From: Planctomycetales bacterium 71-10
GTDB taxonomy: Bacteria; Planctomycetota; Planctomycetia; Isosphaerales; Isosphaeraceae
Direction: 5' to 3'
Assembly (NCBI GenBank): GCA_001898385.1
Contig: MKTT01000100.1
Span: forward strand, 1-64,000
DNA: 64,000 nt
The translations under genes and the position numbers were made by a program. Below are positions 8,791 through 17,834 of this stretch, in pieces. Positions within the stretch are counted from its first letter, which is position 1. Each line of letters opens with the position of its first letter. The notes under the pieces were generated by a model that did no database searches, was not told the origin of the DNA, and saw only the letters and a program-made list of their open reading frames with translations.

Positions 8791-10361
8791 GCGAGCCCCC
8801 CCTTCGCGCCCTCGGCGCCCAGGCGTCGTTCCGACCAGCGGGCGAACCACGACAGCGGCAGGCTCATCGCCAGGTAGATCGCCGCCGTCGCCGTCGCGAA
8901 CTCGACCACGGCCCTCGTGCTGTTGGCGAGGATGGAATACTCCTTGGTCAGCTCGATCAGCGTGACGACCGAGCAGACCGACGTGTCCTTGAACAGGGCG
9001 ATGAAGTCGTTGGAGACCGGCGGGATCACGATCCGCACCGCCTGCGGGACGATCACCCGTCGCAGCGCCTGCGACCTCGACATCCCCAGCGCCAGGGCCG
9101 CCTCCATCTGGCCTCGCGGGACCGCCTGGAGGCCGGCGCGGTAGATCTCGGCCTCGTAGGCGGAGTAGTTGATCGCCAGGCCGGCGATCCCCGCGACCCA
9201 CGGGTCGAGCTTCAGCAGGAAGAACAGGACGTAGAGCTGGAGCATCAGCGGCGTGCCGCGGATCAGCTCGACGTACGCCCCCAGCGCGGGCCGGAGCGGA
9301 CCCGGGCCGTACATCCGGCCGAGCGCCACGGCCAGGCCGATCGCCATCGCCAGCGGCATCGCCCCGAACGACAGCCCGAGCGTCACCAGCGCCGCATCGC
9401 GGAGGCGGTCGCCGTAGTGCCTCACCAGCTTCCAGCCGCGATCGGCCTGGCGCACCGGGGGCGCGTCGATCGGGCCCTGGAAGGCGGTGGCCAGGCCGAC
9501 TTGCAGATCGTTCCAGATGCCGTACTTCTCCAGAATCCGCCGCAGCTCGCCCGACGCCGCCAGCCGGCCGATCCCCGCGTCGAGGGCGTCGCGCAGGGCG
9601 GGGTCGGACTTGCGGGCGTAGACGACGTAATACCCGCGCGAGACCGGCGGGCCCACGGCCTCCAGGCCGGGGAACTCGTCGCCGTAGTAGGTCGCGGCGG
9701 GGCCGTCCTGGAGCGTGAAATCGTACTGGCCGTTCTGGACCGCCATCATGGCGTCGGTCGCGCCGTCGAACCGGACCACGCGGGTCGTCCCGGCGTTCTC
9801 GTCGTGCGCGAAGTCGTCCGCGGCCGACGCCGTGAGGACCGCGACCGTCCACGGCGATCCGTCGGGCTTCGGCCGCTTCAGGTCGCCCCACGCGCGGGCG
9901 GGCGTCCCCTTCGGGCCCATCAACTGGAGCTGATAGATGTAATAGGGGCGGGTCGCGAGGTAGTCCTCGGCGCGGATGGGGCTCCACTCGTAGCCGTTGA
10001 CGACCACGTCGTACCGGCCCGAGTCCAGCACCCAGAGGAGCTTGTCCCACTGTCCCTGCGCGAACTCCGCGCGGACCCCCGCGCCCAGCTCGCGCGCGAG
10101 CCGGTCCATGATCTCGACCTCGAAGCCGGCGACGGACCGGGGCGAGTCGGGGTCGGGGAAGGCGTAAGGGCCGCCCCCCTCCATGTCGCTGCCGTACCGC
10201 AGGGCGCCGCGGGCGCGGACCTCGTCGAGGGCGTCAGCCCGGGCGGGCGGGGCGAGGGCGGCCAGCAACAGACCGGCGAGCAAGGCCGCCCTCGCCCGTG
10301 GCCGGCGAGGCGAGGGGCCGGAAGCATCGGATTCCGATGCGGAGGGGTCTTCGTCCATCAA
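8787..10361 (-). CDS. Fused substrate-binding protein/permease of a polar amino-acid ABC importer
   Basis: A 524-residue fusion. A short charged N-terminus is followed by a signal or anchor helix at ~24-42 (ARAALLAGLLLAALAPPARA). Residues ~45-285 are a family-3 extracellular solute-binding domain (GALRYGSDMEGGGPYAFPD, GFEVEIMDRLARELG, YDVVVNGYEWS). Residues ~305-520 are a HisM/GlnP-type permease with YVELIRGTPLMLQLYVLFF and the ATPase-docking EAA loop EAALALGMSRSQALRRVIVP. Separate genes are the commoner arrangement, but such fusions are known (GlnP of lactic acid bacteria). With the ATPase downstream it makes a complete two-gene importer. Glutamine, glutamate, histidine or arginine are all possible substrates. 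Confidence 0.92.
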   Translation of the reverse strand: MMDEDPSASESDASGPSPRRPRARAALLAGLLLAALAPPARADALDEVRARGALRYGSDMEGGGPYAFPDPDSPRSVAGFEVEIMDRLARELGAGVRAEFAQGQWDKLLWVLDSGRYDVVVNGYEWSPIRAEDYLATRPYYIYQLQLMGPKGTPARAWGDLKRPKPDGSPWTVAVLTASAADDFAHDENAGTTRVVRFDGATDAMMAVQNGQYDFTLQDGPAATYYGDEFPGLEAVGPPVSRGYYVVYARKSDPALRDALDAGIGRLAASGELRRILEKYGIWNDLQVGLATAFQGPIDAPPVRQADRGWKLVRHYGDRLRDAALVTLGLSFGAMPLAMAIGLAVALGRMYGPGPLRPALGAYVELIRGTPLMLQLYVLFFLLKLDPWVAGIAGLAINYSAYEAEIYRAGLQAVPRGQMEAALALGMSRSQALRRVIVPQAVRIVIPPVSNDFIALFKDTSVCSVVTLIELTKEYSILANSTRAVVEFATATAAIYLAMSLPLSWFARWSERRLGAEGAKGGLA

Positions 10362-10797
10362 GATGACCTTCCCGGCGTAGGCCCAGGGACCGCGCGAGGC
10401 CGCCCCGAGTCCGGGGATGCCGCCCGATTATTCTGACACGTCCGCGCCCGATTGGGAACTGCCGCCGGCGCAAGGCTCGCCCCGACCGGTGCCGCGGGCC
10501 TGATCCGAAAAAATTAAGAGAAGCGGCCCTCTGCGACTTGTACGGCCGAGGGTGAAGGCATAAACTTCCAGATGAAGGGCTTCATGGTCAGGTGTGCGAC
10601 CCGACCCTTGCGACCCATATGGACCGCCCGGACCCGCGCCGGGCGAAGCGTCGACGCCTTCGTGCGGGCTCGACGGTCCTCGACGCCTTGTAAGGCGGTT
10701 CGGGCTTCCGGATGCGCGCCGTCGATCGCGACCGCGGCGTTGTTGCCGCGCGCCCGCTCCGGCCGATCCGGCGAGACGACGACTCGGGAGGTGTGCG
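10362..10797. other. Divergent intergenic region
   Basis: Lies between the minus-strand importer and the plus-strand lipoprotein gene, so it should carry promoters in both directions. The only AT-rich tract is at about 10508-10520. No gene or clear operator was found. Confidence 0.4.
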
Positions 10798-10995
10798 ATG
10801 TGTCGTAGACGATTCCTCAGATCGGCGGCCCTGCTGGCGGCCGGGGCAGCCTTCGGGGCCACAGGCTGCTCTTCGGAGACGCCGGGGGGGATCCCTGCCG
10901 GGGAGGCCAAGGACAACAAGTACGTTTCGGACTCGGCCGAGGCCAATAACCGCGCCGGCGGCGGGGCGAAGAAGCAGCCGCGGCGCGCCCGCTGA
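10798..10995 (+). CDS. Small putative lipoprotein (65 aa)
   Basis: A 65-residue protein beginning [19 protein letters not shown], a basic then hydrophobic leader, followed by [11 protein letters not shown] where the Cys at about 23 could be lipidated. The mature part is short, polar and basic at the end ([12 protein letters not shown]). The start follows GGGAGGTGTGCG, a usable ribosome site. It ends 64 bases before a DUF1559 gene in the same direction. Tiny lipoproteins next to DUF1559 genes are common in planctomycetes, and a shared transcript is likely. Function is unknown. The leader has twin arginines but lacks a full Tat motif. Confidence 0.7.
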   Translation: MCRRRFLRSAALLAAGAAFGATGCSSETPGGIPAGEAKDNKYVSDSAEANNRAGGGAKKQPRRAR

Positions 10996-11059
10996 TGTTC
11001 GCGCGCCCAGCCCACCTCGCTATCACCGATCCATCCTCATCCGGAAAGCTATTGGAATC

Positions 11060-12133
11060 ATGAAGACGTTCAATCCTCGCAAGGGCTTCACGCTGATCGA
11101 GCTGCTGGTGGTGATCGCGATCATCGCCGTCCTCATCGCCCTCTTGCTGCCGGCCGTGCAGGCCGCGCGCGAGGCCGCCCGCCGCGCCCAGTGCACCAAC
11201 AACCTCAAGCAGATGGCGCTGGCCGCGGCCAACTACCAGTCGGCCAACCAGAGCTACCCGCTCAGCAACGCCACCGGCACCTACCCCGGCTGCGGCAGCG
11301 CGACGGCCGCAAGCAGTTGGGGCAACTGGAGCGGCCAGGCCATGATGCTGAGCTTCATGGAGCAGACGGCCGTCTACAACGCCTGCAACTTCATGCTCAC
11401 CGCCTCGCCCGGCGACTGCTTCGGCGTGGGTTGGTACGCAAACTCGACGGCGCGAGACACGACCATCAACTCCTTCCTCTGCCCCTCCGACGGCTCGACC
11501 TCCGGCAGCGACGGCGGCAAGCGGAACAACAATTATTACGGCTCCTATGGCGTCACCACGGACATCTGGGGCAGGACGAACCCCCAGAGCACCGGCATCT
11601 TCGCCCACCTGGCCTCGTGCGACGTCGGGGCGGTGATCGACGGCACGTCGAACACCATCATGTGGAGCGAGGGCCTCACCGGCAGCAGGACGCCGCTGGG
11701 CAAGCGGACTTCGGTGGGGACGACAGGCTCGACGGACTACTACGACCCCCGCACCGTCCTCAATGGCGCCCAGGCGCTCAACGGGGACGTGCAGACCGCC
11801 CTTACGGCCTGCAATACGGCGTTCACGGGCGGGACCGCCGTCGGCGACAACCGCGGTCAGTTCTGGGCGGTGGGCTCGCCGGGATACACCTACTTCAACA
11901 CCGTCGTCCCGCCCAACTCGACTCAGTACAAATGGTCGGCATGCCGCACGGACGGCATAAACGGAGCCGATTACGGCGCCTTCGTCAACGCCAACAGCAA
12001 CCATTCGGGCGGGGTCAACGCGGCCCTCGCCGACGGCAGCGTGCGGTTCATCAAGGATTCGATCGCACAGAACGTCTGGTGGGCCCTCGGCACCAAGTCC
12101 GGCGGCGAGACGATCTCCAGCGACTCGTACTGA
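11060..12133 (+). CDS. DUF1559 prepilin-like protein
   Basis: A 357-residue protein with the hallmark N-terminus: short basic leader MKTFNPRKG, then [20 protein letters not shown], then [20 protein letters not shown]. Prepilin peptidase would cut after the Gly, leaving Phe1 and Glu5 of a type IV pilin-like helix. The C-terminus carries the family's H-x(n)-DGSVRFI motif ([20 protein letters not shown]). DUF1559 is hugely expanded in planctomycetes; a role as surface or pseudopilus-associated protein is proposed but not settled. The body is Asn/Thr/Gly-rich with several cysteines. It follows the small lipoprotein gene and is separated from the convergent glycosyltransferase by a hairpin. Confidence 0.93.
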   Translation: MKTFNPRKGFTLIELLVVIAIIAVLIALLLPAVQAAREAARRAQCTNNLKQMALAAANYQSANQSYPLSNATGTYPGCGSATAASSWGNWSGQAMMLSFMEQTAVYNACNFMLTASPGDCFGVGWYANSTARDTTINSFLCPSDGSTSGSDGGKRNNNYYGSYGVTTDIWGRTNPQSTGIFAHLASCDVGAVIDGTSNTIMWSEGLTGSRTPLGKRTSVGTTGSTDYYDPRTVLNGAQALNGDVQTALTACNTAFTGGTAVGDNRGQFWAVGSPGYTYFNTVVPPNSTQYKWSACRTDGINGADYGAFVNANSNHSGGVNAALADGSVRFIKDSIAQNVWWALGTKSGGETISSDSY

Positions 12134-12156
12134 TCGCCGGCCCGATCGGAAGCCCC

Positions 12157-12195
12157 GCGGCCCTCGTCGACCCCTCGCGCGTCGACGGGGGCCGC
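12157..12195. terminator. Hairpin between convergent genes
   Basis: GCGGCCC followed by TCGTCGAC on the left pairs with GTCGAC and GGGGGCCGC on the right. It lies exactly between the stops of the DUF1559 gene and the glycosyltransferase. There is no strong T-run, so it is a probable bidirectional terminator rather than a certain one. Confidence 0.5.
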
Positions 12196-12198
12196 TCG

Positions 12199-13455
12199 TC
12201 ATTCCGGGCGAGGCTTGTCGACGACCTCGGTCGGGACGCGCCGGGGGCCGTCGCCCGCGGGCCGGACCCGGAGGCGTCGGCCGCGCGGGTTGGCGTCCGG
12301 CGTGAGCCGGGTCAGCCGGCCGACGTGGAAGCGGTGCCCGCGCCACTGGACGTGGTTGTTCAGGAAGGCGTCGAACCAGAGGGGGAGGAGGACGAGGTCC
12401 TTGATCGGGCTGAAGGCCAGGTGCCGGAGCTTCGGGAACGTCCCCCGCAGCCGCTTCGTCTGCACGGCGTCCCGCAGCATCCCCAGGCCGACCAGGCCGA
12501 GCAGCCCGCCCCAGGCGACGCCCGAGTCGCCCGAGGCCGCCCAGACCAGCCCGATCGTCGCCAGGCTCGCCAGCGGCTCGACCGCGAACGTCGGCAGCGC
12601 CAGGCGGCGGCGGATCTTGAACCATCGGGAATGGCGGTTGAGGAACCAGACGAACCCGCGCCGGCGGTTGACGTTCTCGATGACGTGATGGCTCAGGCGG
12701 ATCGAGTAGCCGGCCTTGCGGACGAGCATCCCCATCACCTGGTCCTCGGCCAGCAGGTTGCGGACCGAGGCGAACCCGCCGATGGCGTGCAGGACGGACG
12801 CCCGCATCATCATCGACTTGCCGACCACGCACGTCACCCCCAACATCGACGCCGTCGCCATCCCCCCGGCGATGTAGCCGTTGATCTGGAGGTTCTCCAT
12901 CGCCGCGGCGGCCCCGGCCTCACCCCGGCCGGCGAACAGGTTCGTCACCAGCCCGACGCTGGGATCCGCCAGGTGGCAGGCGGTCTCGCGCAGGTACGAC
13001 GGCCGCGCGCGGACGTTGGAGTCGCTGATGAGCAGGACGTCGTGCCGTCGGTGCGGCTCCATCGCCGCCAGGCTCTCGACCTTCGGGTTCAGCCCGAACG
13101 GCGGGACGCCCGCGATCAGCTGGGCGTCCCGCTCGGGATGCTCGGCCATCAGCTTCCGCACCACCCCGGCCGCGGGGTCGGCCGGATCGGCGACGCAGAA
13201 GAGGAGTTGGTAGGCCGGATAGTCCAGCGCGAAGAAGCTGGCGAGGTTCTCCGCCAGCTCCTCGTCGAGCCCCTTCAGGGGCTTGAAGATCGTGACCGGC
13301 GGGGCGTGATCGGGGAGGCGGCGCCGCCGCAAGGCCCAGAACAGGCAGCCCGTGGACGCGACGGTCGCCGTCACGGCCACCGTCGCCGCGAGCCCCAGGA
13401 TCAGATCTACGGCCTCCGAAGGCGAGACGCCCATCCCGAGCACTCCTCCCGACAT
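12199..13455 (-). CDS. Glycosyltransferase of the HpnI / ceramide glucosyltransferase-like (GT21) type
   Basis: A 418-residue membrane-bound glycosyltransferase. There is an N-terminal TM helix (VDLILGLAATVAVTATVAS), a GT-A domain starting PPVTIFKPLKGLDEELAENL, the metal-binding SDSN at ~145, an AEDQVMG acceptor motif at ~237, RHSRW (the [Q/R]xxRW signature) at ~275, and C-terminal hydrophobic helices. This motif set belongs to ceramide glucosyltransferases and to HpnI, which adds N-acetylglucosamine to bacteriohopanetetrol. HpnI is the better bacterial reading, but no other hopanoid gene is nearby, so the acceptor is inferred. An in-frame Met eight codons inside (MGVSPSEAV) could also be the start. 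Confidence 0.82.
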   Translation of the reverse strand: MSGGVLGMGVSPSEAVDLILGLAATVAVTATVASTGCLFWALRRRRLPDHAPPVTIFKPLKGLDEELAENLASFFALDYPAYQLLFCVADPADPAAGVVRKLMAEHPERDAQLIAGVPPFGLNPKVESLAAMEPHRRHDVLLISDSNVRARPSYLRETACHLADPSVGLVTNLFAGRGEAGAAAAMENLQINGYIAGGMATASMLGVTCVVGKSMMMRASVLHAIGGFASVRNLLAEDQVMGMLVRKAGYSIRLSHHVIENVNRRRGFVWFLNRHSRWFKIRRRLALPTFAVEPLASLATIGLVWAASGDSGVAWGGLLGLVGLGMLRDAVQTKRLRGTFPKLRHLAFSPIKDLVLLPLWFDAFLNNHVQWRGHRFHVGRLTRLTPDANPRGRRLRVRPAGDGPRRVPTEVVDKPRPE

Positions 13456-13630
13456 GGGACACCCGGCGCGGTCGTCGACGGGTCGCTGGCTCGTCGTGAC
13501 GGCGCCGGAACGACCCCGTCGTCGAATTCCGATCATACCGTCGCCGGGGATTCGCTCCAATCCGGCTTGGTCCTGAAGCGGCGTTTCGACGCATGGTAGA
13601 CTAGGGGTCTCGCGTCGACGGCATCGTTCA

Positions 13631-13641
13631 AGGAAGGGAGG
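13631..13641 (+). promoter_or_regulatory. Strong ribosome-binding site fixing a GTG start
   Basis: AGGAAGGGAGG lies 7 bases before GTG at 13649. Reading from this GTG gives a clean signal peptide, which supports GTG over any downstream ATG. Confidence 0.75.
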
Positions 13642-13648
13642 CGTTGAA

Positions 13649-14446
13649 GTGAGGCTACGTCCCGCATTCGTCGCATCGGTCGTCCTGCCGGCCCTCCTCG
13701 CGGCCCTCGCGACGGCCGCGGCCCAGGAGGCGCCCAAGCCCGCCCCCCAGGCCGAAGACCCCACGGCCCGCCCCCGGGCCCGGATGGTCCAACGCCACCT
13801 CGTCGAGCGCGGGATCAAGGATCCCCGCGTGCTCGAAGCCTTCCGCACCGTCCCCCGCCACAAGTTCCTCCCCCCCGGCACCAATCGCCAGGCCTACGAC
13901 GACGAGTCGATCCCGATCGGCGAGGGCCAGACGATCACCCCGCCCTACGACGTCGCCTTCATGACCGAGGTCCTCGCCCCCAAGCCGACCGACGTCGTCT
14001 ATGAGGTGGGCACCGGCTCCGGCTATCAGTCGGCGATCCTCTCGCGGCTGGTCAAGGACGTGTATTCGGTCGAGATCCACAAGCCGCTCGGCGAGCGGGC
14101 CGCGAAAGTCCACAAGGAGGTGGGGTACACCAACATCCACACGCGCGTCGGCGACGGCTACGAGGGCTGGCCCGAGGCCGCCCCGTTCGACGCGATCATC
14201 GTCACCTGCGCCCCCCAGCGCATCCCGCAGCCGCTGGTCGACCAGCTCAAGGAGGGAGGCCGGATGGTCATCCCGCTGGGCGACCGCTTCACGCAGAGCG
14301 TCTGGCTCGTGACCAAGAAGGACGGCGAGCTGGTGCGGAAGGAGCTGAAGCCGACGCTGTTCGTGCCGATGACCGGCAAGGCCCTCAAGGAAACCGCCGA
14401 GCCCAAGGCGAAGCCCGGCGACGCCGCGCCCAAGTCCGACCGCTGA
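13649..14446 (+). CDS. pcm: Exported protein-L-isoaspartate O-methyltransferase
   Basis: A 265-residue protein that should methylate isoaspartyl residues in damaged proteins using S-adenosylmethionine. Residues 1-26 are a signal peptide (FVASVVLPALLAALATAAAQ), followed by a Pro-rich spacer. The catalytic domain runs from ~43 to 245: MVQRHLVERGIKDPRVLEAF, PRHKFLP, IGEGQTITPPYDVAFM and motif I VYEVGTGSGYQSAIL at ~117. A Lys/Pro-rich tail ends the protein. Family membership is clear. The odd point is export: the enzyme normally works in the cytosol where its cofactor is made. The downstream secreted glycosidase-like gene starts only 22 bases later, so they are probably co-transcribed. Confidence 0.9.
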   Translation: MRLRPAFVASVVLPALLAALATAAAQEAPKPAPQAEDPTARPRARMVQRHLVERGIKDPRVLEAFRTVPRHKFLPPGTNRQAYDDESIPIGEGQTITPPYDVAFMTEVLAPKPTDVVYEVGTGSGYQSAILSRLVKDVYSVEIHKPLGERAAKVHKEVGYTNIHTRVGDGYEGWPEAAPFDAIIVTCAPQRIPQPLVDQLKEGGRMVIPLGDRFTQSVWLVTKKDGELVRKELKPTLFVPMTGKALKETAEPKAKPGDAAPKSDR

Positions 14447-14468
14447 CCGACGCGACGGAGACCCCTTC

Positions 14469-17348
14469 GTGACCAAGCCCGCCCCCCTGCTCCTGTCGAT
14501 CCTGACGCTCGCCCTGGGCCTGCCGCCCCTGGCCCGGGCCCAGGCCCCGGATCCCACGGCCGACATCATCCGGACGCCCCCCCCGGCCCGCGACGACCTG
14601 GAGGAGGACGCCAACGGCGACGGCGTCCCCGACGGCTGGTACAACGCGCGCGACGCCGCCATCGAGGCGACCGGCGGCCCGGCCGGGCCGAAATTCGTCC
14701 GGTTCTCGTGCGAGCGCCGCGGCCGCCCCGCCCGCCTCAGCCGTGCGTTCGGCATCGACGGCCGGTCCGTCGAGGCGGTCGTCGTCGGCATGTGGGTGCG
14801 GCTCAAGGGGGTCGAATACGGCGAACGCGCCGGCGAGGAGCCGAGCTTCCTCATCGACTTCCTCGGCGACGGCCTGCGTCAGCTCTCGCGCGGCACGATG
14901 GGCCCCTGGACCCGCACGGTCGGCGACCGCTGGACCCGCGTGGCCAAGCGGATCCCCGTCCCCCCCGGCACGCGAGACGCCATCATGTCCGTCGGCCTGA
15001 TGGGCGCGGCCGGGACGCTCGACGTGGACGGCGTCACCTTCGACCTCGTCCCGCGCGAGCCCGTCGAGTCGACGAACCTCGTGGTCAACGGCGACTTCGA
15101 ACTGGGCGATCCCGCGCCGGCCTACTGGATCGTCAACAACGACGCCGCGCGGTCGTTCCCCGGCCGCGAGTCCGACGCCTGCGTCGAGTTGTCGCGCCCC
15201 GGCGCGAAGGCGCTCACCGGCCTGGCCCTCCCCGTGGAGGCGTTCGACGCCCTGGAGATCTCGCTCTACGCCCGGGCGCAGGGCCTTCGCGGGTCGGGGG
15301 GCGCGGGGGCCGGCGTGTACTTCCTGGACGAGTCCGGCGAGCCGCTGGGGGGGCGTCGCGGCGGGGCCCAGGCGTTCCAGTGGTCCGGGTCCTTCGAATG
15401 GACGCCCCAGCGCACGACGGTCCCCGTCCCGCAGGGGGCGGTCCGGGCGGTGGTGCAGTTCGAGAAGTCGGACGGCGTCGGCTCGATCCGGATCGACGAC
15501 GTCCGCGTGGCCGCCTCGCCCAACGTCGCGGCGGGGGGCTGGAGCCCGTTCCAGGCCGGCGACGACGTCATCGGCTGGAACGCCTACAAGCCGGCCTCGG
15601 AGATCGTCGCGGGCTCGGCGCTCGACTTCTCGTTCCTCAACCCCGCCCCGGCCGGCTCGAAGGGGCCGGTGGTCGTGAAGGACGGCCGGCTGGCCTTCCG
15701 CGACGGCGACCGGGCCCGGTTCTTCGGCGTCCAGCTCCTCCCTCCCTCGGCGTTCCAGGAGCCCGAGAAGGCCGACGCCCTGGCCGATCGCCTGGCTCGC
15801 TCGGGCGTGAATCTCGTCCGGCTCGGCGAGCTGGACGCCCCCCTCGGCCCCGACCGGAGCCTGATCGACGACGTCCGCGACGACACCCGCGAGTTCGACC
15901 CGGTCGCCCTGGAGCGGCTCGACCACCTGGTCGCGGCCCTCCAGAAGCGCGGGATCTACGTGGCCCTGGAGCTGCTGGGCGGCCGACGGTTCCGGTCCGA
16001 GGACGGGGTCAAGTCGGCCGGCCTCCTGGCCCCCGGCGGCGGCCCCGCGGCCGTCGTCGACCCGACGATCGCGCAGCTGAATTCGGACGCCTCGGCCGCC
16101 CTCCTCGGCCGGACCAACGCCGAGACCGGCAGGGCCCTCCGCGACGACCCCGCGCTGGCGTGGGTGACGCTCGCGGGCGAGGTCTCGCTGTTCGACCTGA
16201 TCGATCGGCCGGACGGCCTGCCGGCCCCCTACGACGCCGAACTCCGCAGGCGCGGCGAGACGGCGCGCGGCCTCGCCGGCCGCCGGCTCTGGCAGTCGAT
16301 CGAATCGGCCCACTACTCCGAATGGGCGGGGCGGCTCCGCAAGGACGGCCTGAAGGCCCCGATCGCCGGCGTCTCGCACTGGCGTCGCGAGCCCGAATTC
16401 TCCGCATCGCTGATCGCCCCCGGGCTCGACTTGATCGACGACCGCCTCTACTGGGCCCCGCCGACCTTCGTCACGCCGGACTTCCGCTCCCAGCTCTGGA
16501 GCCGCGACGGCGGGCTCGCCGGCGGCGCGTCCCGCAAGCTCGCGGAGGGGCGGCCCTACGTCGTGGGCCAGTGGTGCCCGCAGACCCAGGGGGCCTGGGC
16601 GTTCCCGCACGAGGCGGCCGACCAGCTCCTGGCCGCGGCCACGGCCCGTCACGAAGACTGGGACGCCCTGGTCCGCCGCGGCATCTTCATCTACCCCAAG
16701 ACCTGGGGCGACGGCCCCGTCGGCACGGCCGGCGCGGAGGACATCTTCCAGATCCCCGAGGTCGCCAACGGCACCCCCCAGGTCTTCGCCCTCTGGCCCC
16801 ACGCCGCCTCGATCCTCCTGCGCGGCCACGACGAGCCCCGGGCGCAGGCGGCGGCCCCGCGCGGCGCGCCCCGGCGTCGGACGCCCGCCCCCGGCTGGGA
16901 CGCCTCTCGCGGCCGGTTGGTGGTCGACACCCCGTACACCCAGGGCCTGGCGGGCTGGACGGCCGAGGGCCGGGCCTCGTTCGCCGCGCTGGACGTCTCG
17001 ACCGACGCCCCGTTCGCCGTGGTGATGGCCTCGTCCGCCGGCCCCGAGCCGATCGCCGAGGCGAAGCGGCTGCTGGTCACCGCGATCGCGCGCGTCGAGC
17101 CGACCGGTTACCGCTGGGTCGACCCCTGGAGGCGCGAGACGGCCGACCCGGGCCGCCCCCCCCTGCTCCTCGAACCCCTCGCCGCCCGCGTCGAGTGGCG
17201 TCGCCAGGGGACGGTCCGGGCCTTCGCGCTCGACGAATCCGGGGCCCGGGTCGCGCCCGGGAAGGTCGAAGCCCTCCCCGGCGGCGGCGTCGCCCTGATC
17301 CTCGACGGCCGCACCTCGACGATCCACTGGGAACTCGTCGCGGAATGA
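14469..17348 (+). CDS. Large secreted protein with carbohydrate-binding and glycoside-hydrolase-like (TIM-barrel) regions
   Basis: A 959-residue protein from a GTG start preceded by GGAG. Residues 1-25 are a signal peptide (LLLSILTLALGLPPLARAQA). A short DANGDGVPDGWYN motif at ~50 begins a region of two beta-sandwich/CBM-like segments (to ~360; NLVVNGDFELGDPAPAYW is typical). Residues ~400-730 look like a TIM-barrel glycosidase: DGRLAFRDGDRARFFGVQLL, NLVRLGELDAP, LVAALQKRGIYVALELL, then DPALAWVTLAGEVSLFD where the Glu may be the acid/base. A glycan-active role is inferred; the exact GH family and substrate are not recognised. It follows the exported pcm gene closely. Confidence 0.78.
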   Translation: MTKPAPLLLSILTLALGLPPLARAQAPDPTADIIRTPPPARDDLEEDANGDGVPDGWYNARDAAIEATGGPAGPKFVRFSCERRGRPARLSRAFGIDGRSVEAVVVGMWVRLKGVEYGERAGEEPSFLIDFLGDGLRQLSRGTMGPWTRTVGDRWTRVAKRIPVPPGTRDAIMSVGLMGAAGTLDVDGVTFDLVPREPVESTNLVVNGDFELGDPAPAYWIVNNDAARSFPGRESDACVELSRPGAKALTGLALPVEAFDALEISLYARAQGLRGSGGAGAGVYFLDESGEPLGGRRGGAQAFQWSGSFEWTPQRTTVPVPQGAVRAVVQFEKSDGVGSIRIDDVRVAASPNVAAGGWSPFQAGDDVIGWNAYKPASEIVAGSALDFSFLNPAPAGSKGPVVVKDGRLAFRDGDRARFFGVQLLPPSAFQEPEKADALADRLARSGVNLVRLGELDAPLGPDRSLIDDVRDDTREFDPVALERLDHLVAALQKRGIYVALELLGGRRFRSEDGVKSAGLLAPGGGPAAVVDPTIAQLNSDASAALLGRTNAETGRALRDDPALAWVTLAGEVSLFDLIDRPDGLPAPYDAELRRRGETARGLAGRRLWQSIESAHYSEWAGRLRKDGLKAPIAGVSHWRREPEFSASLIAPGLDLIDDRLYWAPPTFVTPDFRSQLWSRDGGLAGGASRKLAEGRPYVVGQWCPQTQGAWAFPHEAADQLLAAATARHEDWDALVRRGIFIYPKTWGDGPVGTAGAEDIFQIPEVANGTPQVFALWPHAASILLRGHDEPRAQAAAPRGAPRRRTPAPGWDASRGRLVVDTPYTQGLAGWTAEGRASFAALDVSTDAPFAVVMASSAGPEPIAEAKRLLVTAIARVEPTGYRWVDPWRRETADPGRPPLLLEPLAARVEWRRQGTVRAFALDESGARVAPGKVEALPGGGVALILDGRTSTIHWELVAE

Positions 17349-17387
17349 AGGCCGCGCCGGGCCGGAGTGCGAGGCCCGGAAATGAGA

Positions 17388-17429
17388 GACCGCGTCGACG
17401 GGCCCCTGGATGGGGGCCCGGACGCGGTC
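17388..17429 (-). terminator. Intrinsic terminator-like hairpin after the HU-like gene
   Basis: The arms GACCGCGTCGACGGGCCCC and GGGGCCCGGACGCGGTC enclose a short loop. On the minus strand the stem is followed by TCTCATTTCC, which suits termination of the HU-like gene. It may also stop plus-strand transcripts from the glycosidase-like gene. Confidence 0.65.
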
Positions 17430-17456
17430 GTGGCTCTCGCGCGATCGGATCGCGGC

Positions 17457-17834
17457 TCAGATGAGATCCTTGAGGGCCTTCAGCGGCAGGACCTTGATCA
17501 CCTTGCGGGCCGGCTTGGCCTTGATCGTGATCGGCTCCTTGGTGGCGGGGTTGAAGCCCGACCGCGCCTTGGTGGCCGGCTTGTGCACGACCTTGATCTT
17601 GAGCAGGCTGGGGATCACGAAGAGGCCCGGCCCCTTCTTGCCGATCTCGCTCTCGATCAGGCCGGACATCGCCTCGAAGACCGCGGCGACTTCCTTCTTG
17701 GCCAGGCCCGTCTTCTCGGCGATCTTGGTGTAGATCTCGGTCTTGGTGGCGGGCTTCGCGGCGGGCTTGGCGGCCTTGGCGGCCGGGGCGGCCTTCGGGG
17801 CCTCTGCGGCCTTGGGGGCGGCTTTCTTGGCCAT
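17457..17834 (-). CDS. HU-like DNA-binding protein with N-terminal Lys/Ala/Pro tail
   Basis: A 125-residue nucleoid protein. Residues 1-30 are a histone-like tail of Lys, Ala and Pro ([20 protein letters not shown]). Residues ~31-125 follow the HU/IHF fold: TKTEIYTKIAEKTGLAKKEV, VFEAMSGLIESEIG, then a beta-arm segment with SGFNPATKEPITIKAKPARK and the closing LKALKDLI. The usual GRNP arm tip is SGFNP here. HU proteins bend and compact DNA as dimers; tails of this type would add non-specific charge binding. A GGAAGAGGGTG ribosome site precedes the ATG. It is monocistronic, between its own terminator and an intergenic gap. Confidence 0.9.
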   Translation of the reverse strand: MAKKAAPKAAEAPKAAPAAKAAKPAAKPATKTEIYTKIAEKTGLAKKEVAAVFEAMSGLIESEIGKKGPGLFVIPSLLKIKVVHKPATKARSGFNPATKEPITIKAKPARKVIKVLPLKALKDLI

